37,723 nucleotides of DNA, taken from the NCBI GenBank assembly GCA_964529405.1, contig CAZGWE010000008.1, forward strand, positions 1 through 37,723. Reading direction: 5' to 3'. The DNA is from CAZGWE01 sp964529405. Lineage in GTDB: Bacteria > Patescibacteriota > UBA1384 > XYA2-FULL-43-10 > 1-14-0-10-43-13. Within the stretch, counting starts at the first letter, position 1; each line of letters begins with the position of its first letter. The notes beneath the pieces are model-generated. The model ran no database searches. It was not told the DNA's origin and saw only the letters and a list, made by a program, of their open reading frames with translations. A program made the translations under genes and the position numbers. Positions 1 to 6,597 of the stretch are shown here, in pieces.

Positions 1-588
1 GTCCTAGATGAAATAAAGCAGCGGAACAACATTAAAGTATTTGATCTCAAAGAAGAAAGAGCAAATCAAAAAGAGTTCTCGAGCATCGTTAGAAAGTTTT
101 CTCCTGAAATTGTATTTTTAAACGGTCATGGCAATGATGATGTTGTGACTGGTCACAATAATGAGCCCTTGGTTCAATTGGGGAAAAACGAAGCATTGCT
201 AAAAGATTCTATTGTTTATGCTGTGTCTTGCAGATCGGCCAAGGAGTTGGGAGGGGGTTGCGTTGCTTGTGGAACAGAAGCTTATATCGGATATAGAGAT
301 GATTTTATCTTTTTCTATGAAACGCAGAATGTCACAAGACCGTTAAACGACAAAACAGCCGGACTTTACCTCGAGCCGTCTAATTTAGTGGCAAGTTCGT
401 TAGCTAAGGGCAATACAGCAAAACAGGCTTATGATAAGTCGCAGCGATCTTATCGTGAGAATATAAGAAAACTTATGACAAGCGAATCACCCCAAGAAGA
501 TACAAGCCATGTTTCTTGGCTTTTTTGGGACATGACCAACCAAGTATGTTTGGGCGATCATGATGCCACTGCGGTTAACGAAGTTTAG
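1..588 (+). CDS. Caspase/gingipain-like (clan CD) cysteine peptidase, C-terminal part
   Basis: The frame is open from base 1 to the TAG at 586-588, so this is the last 195 residues of a protein that starts outside the window. A hydrophobic strand leads into NGHG (His at residue 43 of the visible part). A second strand leads into VSCRSAKELGGG (Cys at residue 77). This His-Gly then strand-Cys order is the catalytic dyad layout of clan CD peptidases (caspase, CHAT, C25/gingipain families). The tail ends in a W-x-x-x-N-x-V-x-L-G-D pattern, also typical of C25-like proteins. The family cleaves proteins after activation and in bacteria often belongs to defence or regulated-death modules. That role here is inference. 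The missing N-terminus would show whether a sensor or export domain is fused. Without a search I cannot separate C25 from CHAT. Confidence 0.6.
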   Translation, partial: VLDEIKQRNNIKVFDLKEERANQKEFSSIVRKFSPEIVFLNGHGNDDVVTGHNNEPLVQLGKNEALLKDSIVYAVSCRSAKELGGGCVACGTEAYIGYRDDFIFFYETQNVTRPLNDKTAGLYLEPSNLVASSLAKGNTAKQAYDKSQRSYRENIRKLMTSESPQEDTSHVSWLFWDMTNQVCLGDHDATAVNEV

Positions 589-603
589 CTATCCATATGT
601 TAT

Positions 604-632
604 TTGACTGCCAGCTCCTAGGAAATTACTAT
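604..632 (+). promoter_or_regulatory. Sigma70-like promoter just after the peptidase gene
   Basis: TTGACT (604-609), a 17-base spacer and TACTAT (627-632) lie 16 bases after the peptidase stop. The predicted start is near 639. No convincing reading frame follows for about 760 bases, so the likely product is a non-coding RNA. GCCAGC (610-615) and GCTGGC plus six T (646-657) could also form a weak long-loop terminator for the upstream gene. Confidence 0.4.
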
Positions 633-911
633 TTGATTTCGGGTCGCTGGCTTTTTTGATGATTGGACGGTGGCAGCACCTTGGATATTAAAGGTGGCTG
701 CGTTTAGTACGAATTATTGTCGCCGGTACTTTTAGACCTTTGAAACCGGCACTATCTCAAGATTTAAACAAGAGGAAGTTTCTTTTTAGCGTTCTCGCTC
801 CGCACGAACTATCTTTGCTTTCCGTAAACTACAAGCGAACCGCCGAAAGGATCCGCTCCAGGAAAGCGGGTCCCCGTACCCCCCACTTTCCTTCCGCTCC
901 ATTGCAACGAT

Positions 912-987
912 CGCATAACAAGTACATTATGCGCTTTCCTTTTTTGCTAAAATCGCAAAAAACGCACGCATAATGTGTAGTTATGCG
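912..987. repeat. Three tandem hairpins with CGCATAA/TTATGCG arms
   Basis: CGCATAA (912-918) pairs with TTATGCG (927-933), and the same arms recur at 967-973 and 981-987. Between them TTTTTTGC (940-947) pairs with GCAAAAAA (955-962). The three stems are arranged almost symmetrically about position 950. Four copies of one 7-mer in 76 bases are unlikely by chance. A protein-binding array, a structured RNA domain or a mobile-element end are all possible. Confidence 0.6.
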
Positions 988-1019
988 ACATTGCTATTTC
1001 GGCTCTAAGGTATGGGAAC

Positions 1020-1036
1020 ATTACATATTCTGTAAT
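1020..1036. promoter_or_regulatory. Operator-like palindrome
   Basis: ATTACA, five bases (TATTC), then TGTAAT form a perfect interrupted palindrome of the size bound by dimeric helix-turn-helix repressors. No regulator is encoded nearby, so its use is unknown. Confidence 0.25.
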
Positions 1037-1197
1037 AAATCAACTATTTAAAAGCTTTCCGCTCCGCTACAAGCCACGCCTAGCGGCGGGCAAGGAAGAT
1101 CTTCCACCAGCACTTCTCGGGCGGGGTCATCATCTACAAGTGACCACCGCAGAAGTGCTCTTACAAGAGCAAGTCGGCACAAGTCTGGCCAATCCCG

Positions 1198-1258
1198 GCC
1201 CGAGCGAAGCTCAAGCGTGCGCTTAACCCCGCACTCACGAGCGCACGCTCGGGCTTTT
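1198..1258 (+). terminator. Rho-independent-like terminator closing the structured region
   Basis: AGCGTGCGCT (1214-1223) pairs perfectly with AGCGCACGCT (1240-1249). An outer GCCCG (1198-1202) pairs with CGGGC (1250-1254), followed at once by TTTT CTCG TTTT. The stem is strong and the T tract moderate. Confidence 0.5.
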
Positions 1259-1338
1259 CTCGTTTTATGGAGCAAAACACAAGCTAGAACCAGAACTATT
1301 GAGATAAAAGTTTCTAACATGCTCCACTGTGCCCTGCC

Positions 1339-1373
1339 ATAAAAATCCCAATGATGATTGTTGGGATTTTTAT
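1339..1373. terminator. Bidirectional terminator hairpin
   Basis: The 13-base arm at 1339-1351 (ATAAAAATCCCAA) is perfectly complementary to 1361-1373 with a 9-base loop. The A and T tracts at the stem ends give a U run in both directions. It isolates the structured region from the ATPase/STAS pair. Confidence 0.65.
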
Positions 1374-1399
1374 TGATTCAATGACATCATTCTAGTATT

Positions 1400-1528
1400 A
1401 TGATGGTAATGCAAGAAAGTTTGGAAAAGCTAGTCTATAGTTGGTGTACTACTGATTCGGGCGAGAAACCTGCCGATGAATCTTACTATTGCCAAACAAG
1501 AGATGTTTTTCAAGCCAGATTAGAAAAA
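1400..1528 (+). other. Out-of-frame N-terminal portion of the GHKL ATPase gene
   Basis: This stretch begins with ATG at 1400 (others at 1403 and 1409) and encodes about 43 residues ending in a charged helix (TRDVFQARLEK). It is in frame 2, while the ATPase core is in frame 1. Adding one A to the A6 run at 1524-1529 joins the two into a smooth protein of about 196 residues. That supports one gene split by a one-base deletion, an assembly error, or slippage on the A run. Read alone it continues as unrelated sequence to 1732, which I regard as a shadow. Confidence 0.5.
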
Positions 1529-1989
1529 ATATTCAAGATCTTCGAATGTCATCAAAACTGTCTGAGGAAGATGTTTATATTCTTTCAGCAATTGCCGGAG
1601 AGATCGGCAACAATTCATTCGATCACAATCTTGGCAACTGGCCAGATGTTTCTGGCATATTTTTCGGTTATAGTTGGGAAGATGGAAAATTGGTGTTTGG
1701 TTTGGCCGATAGGGGAAGAGGTGTTTTCGTAACCCTGTCAAGAGTCAAGCCTGAGATCAATAACGATGCAGAAGCCTTGAAAGTCGCTTTCACTGAGAAA
1801 ATTTCCGGACGGGCACCGGAGAACCGCGGCAATGGCTTAAAGTTTGTCAAGGAAAATATTAGCCTTAAAAAATATCACCTTACATTTATTTCGGGCAAAG
1901 CCAAAGCTTCGCTTAATGATACAATGGAAATTGGTGTGGCAGATCGGTCAATTAACGGCACTTTGGCAATTATTGAAAAAACAATATGA
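1489..1989 (+). CDS. GHKL (histidine-kinase-like) ATPase, anti-sigma/kinase type
   Basis: The core shows the Bergerat ATP-binding fold motifs in order: an N box IAGEIGNNSFDHN, a G1 box GLADRGRGV, and a G2 box RGNGLKFV. There is no sensor, dimerisation or receiver domain, so it resembles stand-alone SpoIIAB/RsbW-like ATPases rather than a full sensor kinase. In this frame the only starts are TTG at 1489 and ATG at 1546. Neither has a clear ribosome-binding site, and the real start is probably ATG 1400 in the other frame, before the A6 run. The stop overlaps the start of the STAS-like gene (ATGA), indicating translational coupling. The pair is expected to act as a phospho- or partner-switching module. 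Its target is unknown, and the nearby peptidase is one candidate. Confidence 0.75.
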   Translation: MPNKRCFSSQIRKNIQDLRMSSKLSEEDVYILSAIAGEIGNNSFDHNLGNWPDVSGIFFGYSWEDGKLVFGLADRGRGVFVTLSRVKPEINNDAEALKVAFTEKISGRAPENRGNGLKFVKENISLKKYHLTFISGKAKASLNDTMEIGVADRSINGTLAIIEKTI

Positions 1990-2267
1990 GAATTGAATTG
2001 AAAAAATTCGGCGAGTTGTTAATTTCCCGTCCGGCTGGTCGGGAAGCCTTTTTAGCGATGTCGGCTTATCTTACGCGAGACCTTAAGGAAAATGAAAAAA
2101 TTGAGATTGATTTTTCCGGTGTAAAAGTTCTGACCCCGTCCTGGGCCGATGAGGTGATCACGAAATTAGCAGAAAGATTTTCAAACATCAAACTCGTTAA
2201 CACCGATAATGCAACCGTCCAAGCAACCCTAAAAACCCTGAGAGAGTATTCAGGCCTAAGGCTATAA
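1986..2267 (+). CDS. STAS-like DUF4325 domain protein
   Basis: This 93-residue protein starts inside the stop codon of the ATPase gene (ATGA overlap). It has a central hydrophobic strand followed by a helix, IDFSGVKVLTPSWADEVITKL, in two parts, which matches the STAS-like DUF4325 pattern (strand, Asp-Phe-x-x-Val, then a Ser/Ala-Asp-Glu helix). STAS proteins bind cognate GHKL ATPases and are switched by phosphorylation of a Ser. The Ser in the helix start (SWADE) sits near the usual position. Pairing of DUF4325 with a GHKL ATPase is a recurrent arrangement in bacteria. The function here (anti-anti-sigma-like switch) is inferred from the pair, not shown. Confidence 0.7.
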   Translation: MRIELKKFGELLISRPAGREAFLAMSAYLTRDLKENEKIEIDFSGVKVLTPSWADEVITKLAERFSNIKLVNTDNATVQATLKTLREYSGLRL

Positions 2268-2330
2268 TCAGTTGACTCTCGACCTGAACATAAGCATACT
2301 ATTCAATTTCCGGATTTACGACGTAATTTG

Positions 2331-2360
2331 TTGACACAGAGCAATAATTTGTAGTAAAAT
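2331..2360 (+). promoter_or_regulatory. Sigma70-like promoter before the assembly gap
   Basis: TTGACA (2331-2336), an 18-base spacer and TAAAAT (2355-2360) place the start near 2367, about 20 bases before an ATG at 2386. The transcript runs into the N gap. Confidence 0.5.
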
Positions 2361-2385
2361 TCTTATAAAGATTGAAGCGATTGAG

Positions 2386-2446
2386 ATGCAAACCGTCAGA
2401 GTTTCTGTTCCAATCGTTTCAAGGGCTGGAGGTAGGTATGCTATTC
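2386..2446 (+). other. Possible truncated gene start, cut by the gap
   Basis: ATG at 2386 opens a frame of 20 codons (beginning MQTVRVSVPIVSR) that reaches the N run at 2447. It sits a normal distance after a good promoter, so a gene may start here. Too little is left to name it, and no strong ribosome-binding site is present. Confidence 0.3.
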
Positions 2447-2456
2447 NNNNNNNNNN
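2447..2456. other. Assembly gap (10 N)
   Basis: Ten N mark a scaffold join. A fixed 10-base filler says nothing about the true distance, and base composition changes abruptly across it. Confidence 0.98.
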
Positions 2457-2700
2457 CACGGAACACGTTTCACGCACCCGCTTACTTGCCGAGCGCGAGA
2501 CGATCCGCCAGGCGCTGCGGAAGCCCGGCGTCCATGATCTTCTTCTGCGTCTTGGGGCTCGGCCTCGCCGGACTGGCCAGGCTGGCCGGATCCGCGCCGC
2601 CGTCCCAGGCAACGGCATTGAGCCTCGGCTCGCCAGAGCGGAGGTGAAGGCGTCTCTCAATTCCCCTTGCTGTGGAGGCGTGCGCCTCCACAGCAAGGAT
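2457..2700. other. GC-rich foreign-looking sliver
   Basis: About 244 bases are far richer in GC than either side. A minus-strand frame (2691 to 2482) ends in a plausible basic tail (KTQKKIMDAG, then a stop), so it may be the end of a gene from a high-GC genome, but no family is recognisable. GGAACACG (2460-2467) and CGTGTTCC (2706-2713) form an inverted pair around it, which may be chance. Misassembly is the simplest explanation. Confidence 0.55.
2665..2698. repeat. Perfect 16-bp inverted repeat
   Basis: CCTTGCTGTGGAGGCG (2665-2680) and its exact complement (2683-2698) are separated by two bases. The hairpin is very stable but has no T tract on either side, so it is not a standard terminator. 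It lies at the right edge of the GC-rich sliver and could be a transcript end of the foreign gene or an artefact of the join. Confidence 0.7.
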
Positions 2701-2732
2701 CTAACCGTGTTCCATCGAATTTGTCGAGATAT

Positions 2733-2761
2733 TTGCTGTTTTAGCGGGTTTTGGTTATAAT
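2733..2761 (+). promoter_or_regulatory. Promoter of the exported-protein/pilus operon
   Basis: TTGCTG (2733-2738), a 17-base spacer and a perfect TATAAT (2756-2761) put the start near 2768. A leader of about 75 bases follows, with GAGGGG just before the ATG at 2844. Confidence 0.65.
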
Positions 2762-2843
2762 AAAAACAGGAGCTGTTGTTCGGCGGAATTTTAATGGTAT
2801 GGCAACAGTTTGAGCAGGATCTTTGTTTTAAAAGCGAGGGGTT

Positions 2844-5297
2844 ATGAGAAAAAAGACACTCTCCGATGTTCTTAGAGTAAGAACATATTTTCGCTGGTTG
2901 ATGCTGATTGCCGGCTTGGTTTTGATTGTTCTAACTTTAAAAATAGTCGTCGTTGATAATCCGCAAGAAACAAAAGCCGGTGTTACCGAAGTCGGCAATA
3001 CGATCACAATAGACGGCGGCTCGAGCGAAAAACGTAAATATGTCATAGATCCGAACGGCGATATTTACGAATGGCCGAACATTCCTTTTAACGATGAGTA
3101 TAATAATGAACTTGATTTTCGTTACTACAGCTACAGCGCCAAAACCAGTTCGACTAAAACAGCTTATAATATAAGAAATAAGGGTTTGGTCTTAAGAAAC
3201 ACCACGGCTGTCATTGAAGGCAGCCAGGAGTTGAACAGCCTGAATGTCGAATCAACGGCCAAGGTAACCCAACCGATGGCCGACCGCGAGGGCAAAATAA
3301 ACCGGCCGCTTTATGCCGGCGACTACTGGGGAGTGAGATTTACCGGTTTTTTGGCTATTCCTAAAGATAAAGGCATTTGGCTGACTGTTGACGACGGCGA
3401 CGTTGACGACGCCGTTATGATCGAGGTGTGCAAGAAAAGCGGCGGCGGTCTGGGCACCAATATTGCCGAGTGCAACTCGGGTTCAGGCAGCTATTGGGAT
3501 ATGGTCTATAAGCGCGGCGATTGGGGTAGCGGCGGCTATGACGGCGTTAGCGATGTTGGCGTTTTTCGATCCGGCTGGGGGGAGATATTTAGCAATTACG
3601 GAGGGGGAGCAGACAAATATGTGCCGGTCCGTTTTTCCTTCGGCGATAAGACAGGCGACGCCAAGATAAAGTTCAGGGCCAGAGTCTATACCGTCACGCC
3701 CACGCAGTGGACAGGTCCGGACAGCAACGGCGCCTTATGGAACGGTTACCTTTATTCCTACAGCTCCGCTACCGGCCTGATTGACAACGACAACATTGCT
3801 GCCGACCGCGGCCATATGTATTTTGAATATTACCTCTTTAATACCAATAGCCTTTATGCTAATTTCAGCAACGCGATAAAAACCGCTTACAAGCCCTATT
3901 TGTATCTCGATACCGATTTTGGCGGCGGGGACGGCGACGTTGATACCGGCGGGACGGACCGTTTTGATTTTATTTTCCAAAACGGCTCGACCGGCAACCA
4001 GGCGACCAGCCCTTTAGGCAATAGCATTGCTACCGCTTATCGTTTTCTCTCTTCCAGATACAGCGCTAAGGGCCTTAACACTAATGCTTTTGACTGGCCG
4101 CAAAGGATTGACGCCGGTTTAACGCTGGATGCGGCCGGCGAGCTTAAAATCAGCGCCAATTACGGCATCGACCTCAATGGCGTCGGCTATCCCGGCTGGG
4201 CAAAAGAATTTATTGTCAGCGATGCGGGGTCAGACGGAGTTTTTAATGTCGGTGCAGGGCCGGGCGGCGGGTCATCGGTAGGGCAGAACAATACCGGCAA
4301 AGTTGGCGTCGGCGGCGGCGGCTGGCATGCCGGGCGCGGCGGGATGTACAAATTAGGCAGCGGTGATAATGCAGACAATAGAATAACTATAGCCGCTTCG
4401 ACTGTTTACGGCGACGGTAGCGATTACCTTAATGCTTACTCAATCGGTTCCGGCGGCGGCGCTTCGCTGTGGGATGGGGATTATAGCGATTATGCCACAG
4501 TAGGCGGTTCCGGCGGCGGCGCGCTTAGCATCAGAGCCGGTAGCGTTGTGATTGAAGCCGGCAATGCCATCACGGCTAACGGCGACAGCGGTTTTGGTGT
4601 CGGCAGCAATCCGACACCGGCCGGTTCGGGCGGCGCTGGCGGAAAAATAGTTGTCTCAACCGCTAATTTTAATACCAATCCGAGCTCGTTAAGCGGTTTG
4701 GCTTCCGTCAACGGCGGCAGTAAAGCCGGATTTTCCAGCCCCCTGCGGTTTAGCGGCGGCGGCGGCGGTTTTGTTAATCTGGCTTATACTGCCACCAATA
4801 ACGACTTTATTAAAAACAACCAGCCGTTTGACGTTTTCAAAGCCGATGGCGGCGCGGGGGAAAGTACCTGCGAATATAATCCTGACAACAATCCCTACAA
4901 TTTAAGCTGCAACGGCGACAGAGGTTCAATCGCGGCGGTAAAGCGCGGGTCGTCAGAGGTAGCCGCGGCCAGCATTAAAAAACAGCTTGCGGCTATCAGC
5001 GTCAAGTCGGGCAATCCCTATTCATTGCAGATTGGGGACCGGATCAGGGTTGAGTTGAGGATGACCGGCCTGGTTGTCGGCCAAGAAGCAACCATTGACG
5101 ACGAGATATTAAAAGTTTTCGGATCGAATTACAAGTGCGGCAAGGATGTCGCCTATGCTTGGGATGGAACGGAGGGAACGGGAGGTTCCCGGATCGGCAT
5201 TGCATATATTTCAAACCAATCCCCGCCGCTTGTCCGCTGGATCTTTTCGCCCAGCAGTGATTTGGCTTATTTATATTATGATTGCACTATAGAATAA
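2844..5297 (+). CDS. Large exported Gly-rich surface protein with PA14-like region
   Basis: The 817-residue protein starts with a basic head and a membrane segment (about residues 17-40) that would anchor or export it. Residues about 150-290 (from RPLYAGDYWGVRFTG, with VDDGDVDDAVMIEV inside) resemble a PA14-type beta barrel, a fold that often binds carbohydrate. Residues about 450-650 are very rich in Gly, with repeated GGSGGG and GVGGGG blocks. They alternate with short beta-forming phrases, as in beta-helical or glycine-rich adhesins. The Cys residues near the end (TCEYN, LSCNG, YKCGK, YDCT) could form disulfides. ATG at 2844 is preceded by GAGGGG. It is the first gene of a group that leads into the pilus genes, so a pilus-linked adhesin or cell-surface protein is my inference. 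No enzyme motif was seen. Confidence 0.7.
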   Translation: MRKKTLSDVLRVRTYFRWLMLIAGLVLIVLTLKIVVVDNPQETKAGVTEVGNTITIDGGSSEKRKYVIDPNGDIYEWPNIPFNDEYNNELDFRYYSYSAKTSSTKTAYNIRNKGLVLRNTTAVIEGSQELNSLNVESTAKVTQPMADREGKINRPLYAGDYWGVRFTGFLAIPKDKGIWLTVDDGDVDDAVMIEVCKKSGGGLGTNIAECNSGSGSYWDMVYKRGDWGSGGYDGVSDVGVFRSGWGEIFSNYGGGADKYVPVRFSFGDKTGDAKIKFRARVYTVTPTQWTGPDSNGALWNGYLYSYSSATGLIDNDNIAADRGHMYFEYYLFNTNSLYANFSNAIKTAYKPYLYLDTDFGGGDGDVDTGGTDRFDFIFQNGSTGNQATSPLGNSIATAYRFLSSRYSAKGLNTNAFDWPQRIDAGLTLDAAGELKISANYGIDLNGVGYPGWAKEFIVSDAGSDGVFNVGAGPGGGSSVGQNNTGKVGVGGGGWHAGRGGMYKLGSGDNADNRITIAASTVYGDGSDYLNAYSIGSGGGASLWDGDYSDYATVGGSGGGALSIRAGSVVIEAGNAITANGDSGFGVGSNPTPAGSGGAGGKIVVSTANFNTNPSSLSGLASVNGGSKAGFSSPLRFSGGGGGFVNLAYTATNNDFIKNNQPFDVFKADGGAGESTCEYNPDNNPYNLSCNGDRGSIAAVKRGSSEVAAASIKKQLAAISVKSGNPYSLQIGDRIRVELRMTGLVVGQEATIDDEILKVFGSNYKCGKDVAYAWDGTEGTGGSRIGIAYISNQSPPLVRWIFSPSSDLAYLYYDCTIE

Positions 5298-5311
5298 TAA
5301 CCCTAATTGTT

Positions 5312-6496
5312 ATGAAGAAAATGATATTTATCATATTGGCCGGCCTGGTTGTTCTGGTAGCTGCGCCAATGCCTCTGTTAGCCAGCTCCAACAAATTGCC
5401 GGAGGTGATGGTCGGCCAGACAACCGTGACCCAAGCCGGTAAAAAGTTTTATGGCGGTTCGAGCGGCAACGAGTCGGTCGTTAATTTTGTGGCCGATTAT
5501 TTGATGGGCTTTGATAAAAGTTATTTACAATCGCCGAGCGATTGTTATAATGGCAATCTGCAAAGTGCCGAATCGGGCTGCTACGCTTTTTCTAATTCAA
5601 GCAGTGATCCGCAGGGCCTGAATTTGGGCTTAAGCCTTCTGCGGAGCCGGACTTACATAAATTCAAGTCCGCTTATCGAAACGGCGGCGCTTTTCAACAA
5701 GCCGCGGTTGATAAGAGGCGATACCTTCGGTACCATGACCGGTTTTGAAACCTGGGGCCAAAACCTCTCGCAGGTCAGTTCCGGCAATCCTTATGGCAGC
5801 GCGCCCTGGAAGATAAAAAAGTATAACCTGAATCCGGCTGCCCAGGCCGCCTGGACGGGGCCGGAATTTGCCGAGTATCTCGCCGCTATCAGTAATCTGG
5901 CCAACGAAGCTGCAGTTGTCGGCCCTGACGATATTGGCACGATCCAGCGCAACTGGTTTTTGCAAGCGCCCGGAAACGAAATTTATAACAATTCGCCCGA
6001 AGAGAAAAACACTTATCCGGACGGTAAAGTCTGGTTGGCCCACACCTATCCGAATGCCGGGGCAGGCATTGTTGAAGTTAAAGATTTAACCATTGCCGGC
6101 GGCACAACCTACTACTACGGTGTCGGTACAATTGTTGTCAAAGGAAATTTTAGTATGAACGACGGGGCCAAACTGGTGCCGGCCAATCCGGCAACGGACC
6201 GGCTGGGGATTATTGTTTTAGACCAGCTGGCAAGCGGCGCAACGCCGACGCTAAGCGAAGCCGGCAACTGCACCTTCGGAAGCAATGTCGTCCTGCGGGC
6301 GGCGGTGTTGTGCCGCCAGACATTTTCCGTGCCCTCCGGCAAGAAAAACATTGATTTCACCGGTTCTTTTGTCGCCAATAACTTTAATGTCATGAACAAC
6401 GATGAAAACTACAACATCCGTTTTAATTACGATTATAACTTAAGTAAAAACTGGCCGCCCGGTTTCCGGTCGCTTAATATGCCGAAGGAGAATTAA
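5312..6496 (+). CDS. Exported pilus-associated protein (PilX/tip-like), hypothetical
   Basis: Starting at ATG 5312 the protein has a clean signal peptide (MKKMIFIILAGLVVLV, ending PLLASS) and about 394 residues. An upstream ATG at 5282 overlaps the previous gene's end and gives a less typical head. The C-terminal third has the pattern of a short beta-solenoid: VGTIVVKGNFSMNDGAKL, then a Cys pair (CTFG, LCRQ). A closing phrase (IRFNYDYNLSKNWPPGF) resembles the NPPPGF-type ends of PilX-like or pilus-associated proteins. Directly after the Gly-rich protein and before the PilN-like gene, it is best read as a partner surface or pilus-tip protein. No catalytic motif is visible. The assignment is by context and weak motif similarity. 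Confidence 0.6.
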   Translation: MKKMIFIILAGLVVLVAAPMPLLASSNKLPEVMVGQTTVTQAGKKFYGGSSGNESVVNFVADYLMGFDKSYLQSPSDCYNGNLQSAESGCYAFSNSSSDPQGLNLGLSLLRSRTYINSSPLIETAALFNKPRLIRGDTFGTMTGFETWGQNLSQVSSGNPYGSAPWKIKKYNLNPAAQAAWTGPEFAEYLAAISNLANEAAVVGPDDIGTIQRNWFLQAPGNEIYNNSPEEKNTYPDGKVWLAHTYPNAGAGIVEVKDLTIAGGTTYYYGVGTIVVKGNFSMNDGAKLVPANPATDRLGIIVLDQLASGATPTLSEAGNCTFGSNVVLRAAVLCRQTFSVPSGKKNIDFTGSFVANNFNVMNNDENYNIRFNYDYNLSKNWPPGFRSLNMPKEN

Positions 6497-6525
6497 CAAC
6501 CAATTATTTAATTATTGTCGGTCTC

Positions 6526-6555
6526 TTGACCGCCGGTATATTAAAGCGATAAAAT
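6526..6555 (+). promoter_or_regulatory. Promoter before the PilN-like gene
   Basis: TTGACC (6526-6531), an 18-base spacer and TAAAAT (6550-6555) give a start near 6562. GGAGG lies seven bases before the ATG at 6598. The pilus assembly genes can thus be transcribed apart from the two exported proteins. Confidence 0.5.
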
Positions 6556-6597
6556 AGTGGCAAGCAAGACTAATGAGGGTAGTTCTCGGAGGGATTG

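Larger units (their letters stand above)
640..1258 (+). ncRNA. Candidate structured RNA / non-coding region with many hairpins
   Basis: About 800 bases between two genes hold no convincing reading frame but many stems. These are GCAGCACCTT with AAGGTGGCTGC (673-701, one bulge), GCCGGT with ACCGGC near 722-750, GGATCCGCT with AGCGGGTCC near 850, and three tandem hairpins at 912-987. Further on are a 12-base palindrome GGAAGATCTTCC (1094-1105) and a long arm pair AGCACTTCT...AGAAGTGCT (1109-1159) with inner GCGG/CCGC and GGTCA/TGACC. The region ends in a terminator-like stem at 1198-1258. A promoter stands at 604-632. I checked for tmRNA, RNase P RNA and SRP RNA signatures by eye and did not see them. 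Whether this is one RNA, several elements or DNA sites cannot be settled here. Confidence 0.35.

Noticed and set aside
740..973. Plus-strand ORF of 77 codons in the structured region
   Set aside because: No ribosome-binding site, basic low-quality composition, and it reads through three hairpins.
640..1260. tmRNA, RNase P RNA or SRP RNA in the structured region
   Set aside because: No tRNA-like acceptor or T-loop, no GAGGAAAGTCCGGGC-type core and no GGAAGGAAGCAGCC-type loop was found on either strand.
1048..1320. Minus-strand ORF of 90 codons with a hydrophobic start (MLETFISIVLVLACVLL)
   Set aside because: It has a passable ribosome-binding site, but most of it runs through the strong hairpins at 1109-1258 and the rest is Arg/Cys/Leu-rich without a recognisable domain. 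It is more likely a shadow of structured sequence.
1520..1535. Programmed -1 ribosomal frameshift at the A6 run of the ATPase gene
   Set aside because: The codons read GAA AAA ATA and do not form the X-XXY-YYZ heptamer, and no following pseudoknot is evident. A deletion, an assembly error or transcriptional slippage fits better.
2482..2691. Minus-strand ORF in the GC-rich sliver as a native gene
   Set aside because: Composition differs from the host DNA, the start overlaps a perfect inverted repeat, and a gap abuts it. It was described as part of the sliver only.
4187..4790. CRISPR-like or tandem DNA repeat in the Gly-rich gene
   Set aside because: The GGCGGCGGC runs are codons for Gly blocks of unequal spacing, with no repeat-spacer regularity.
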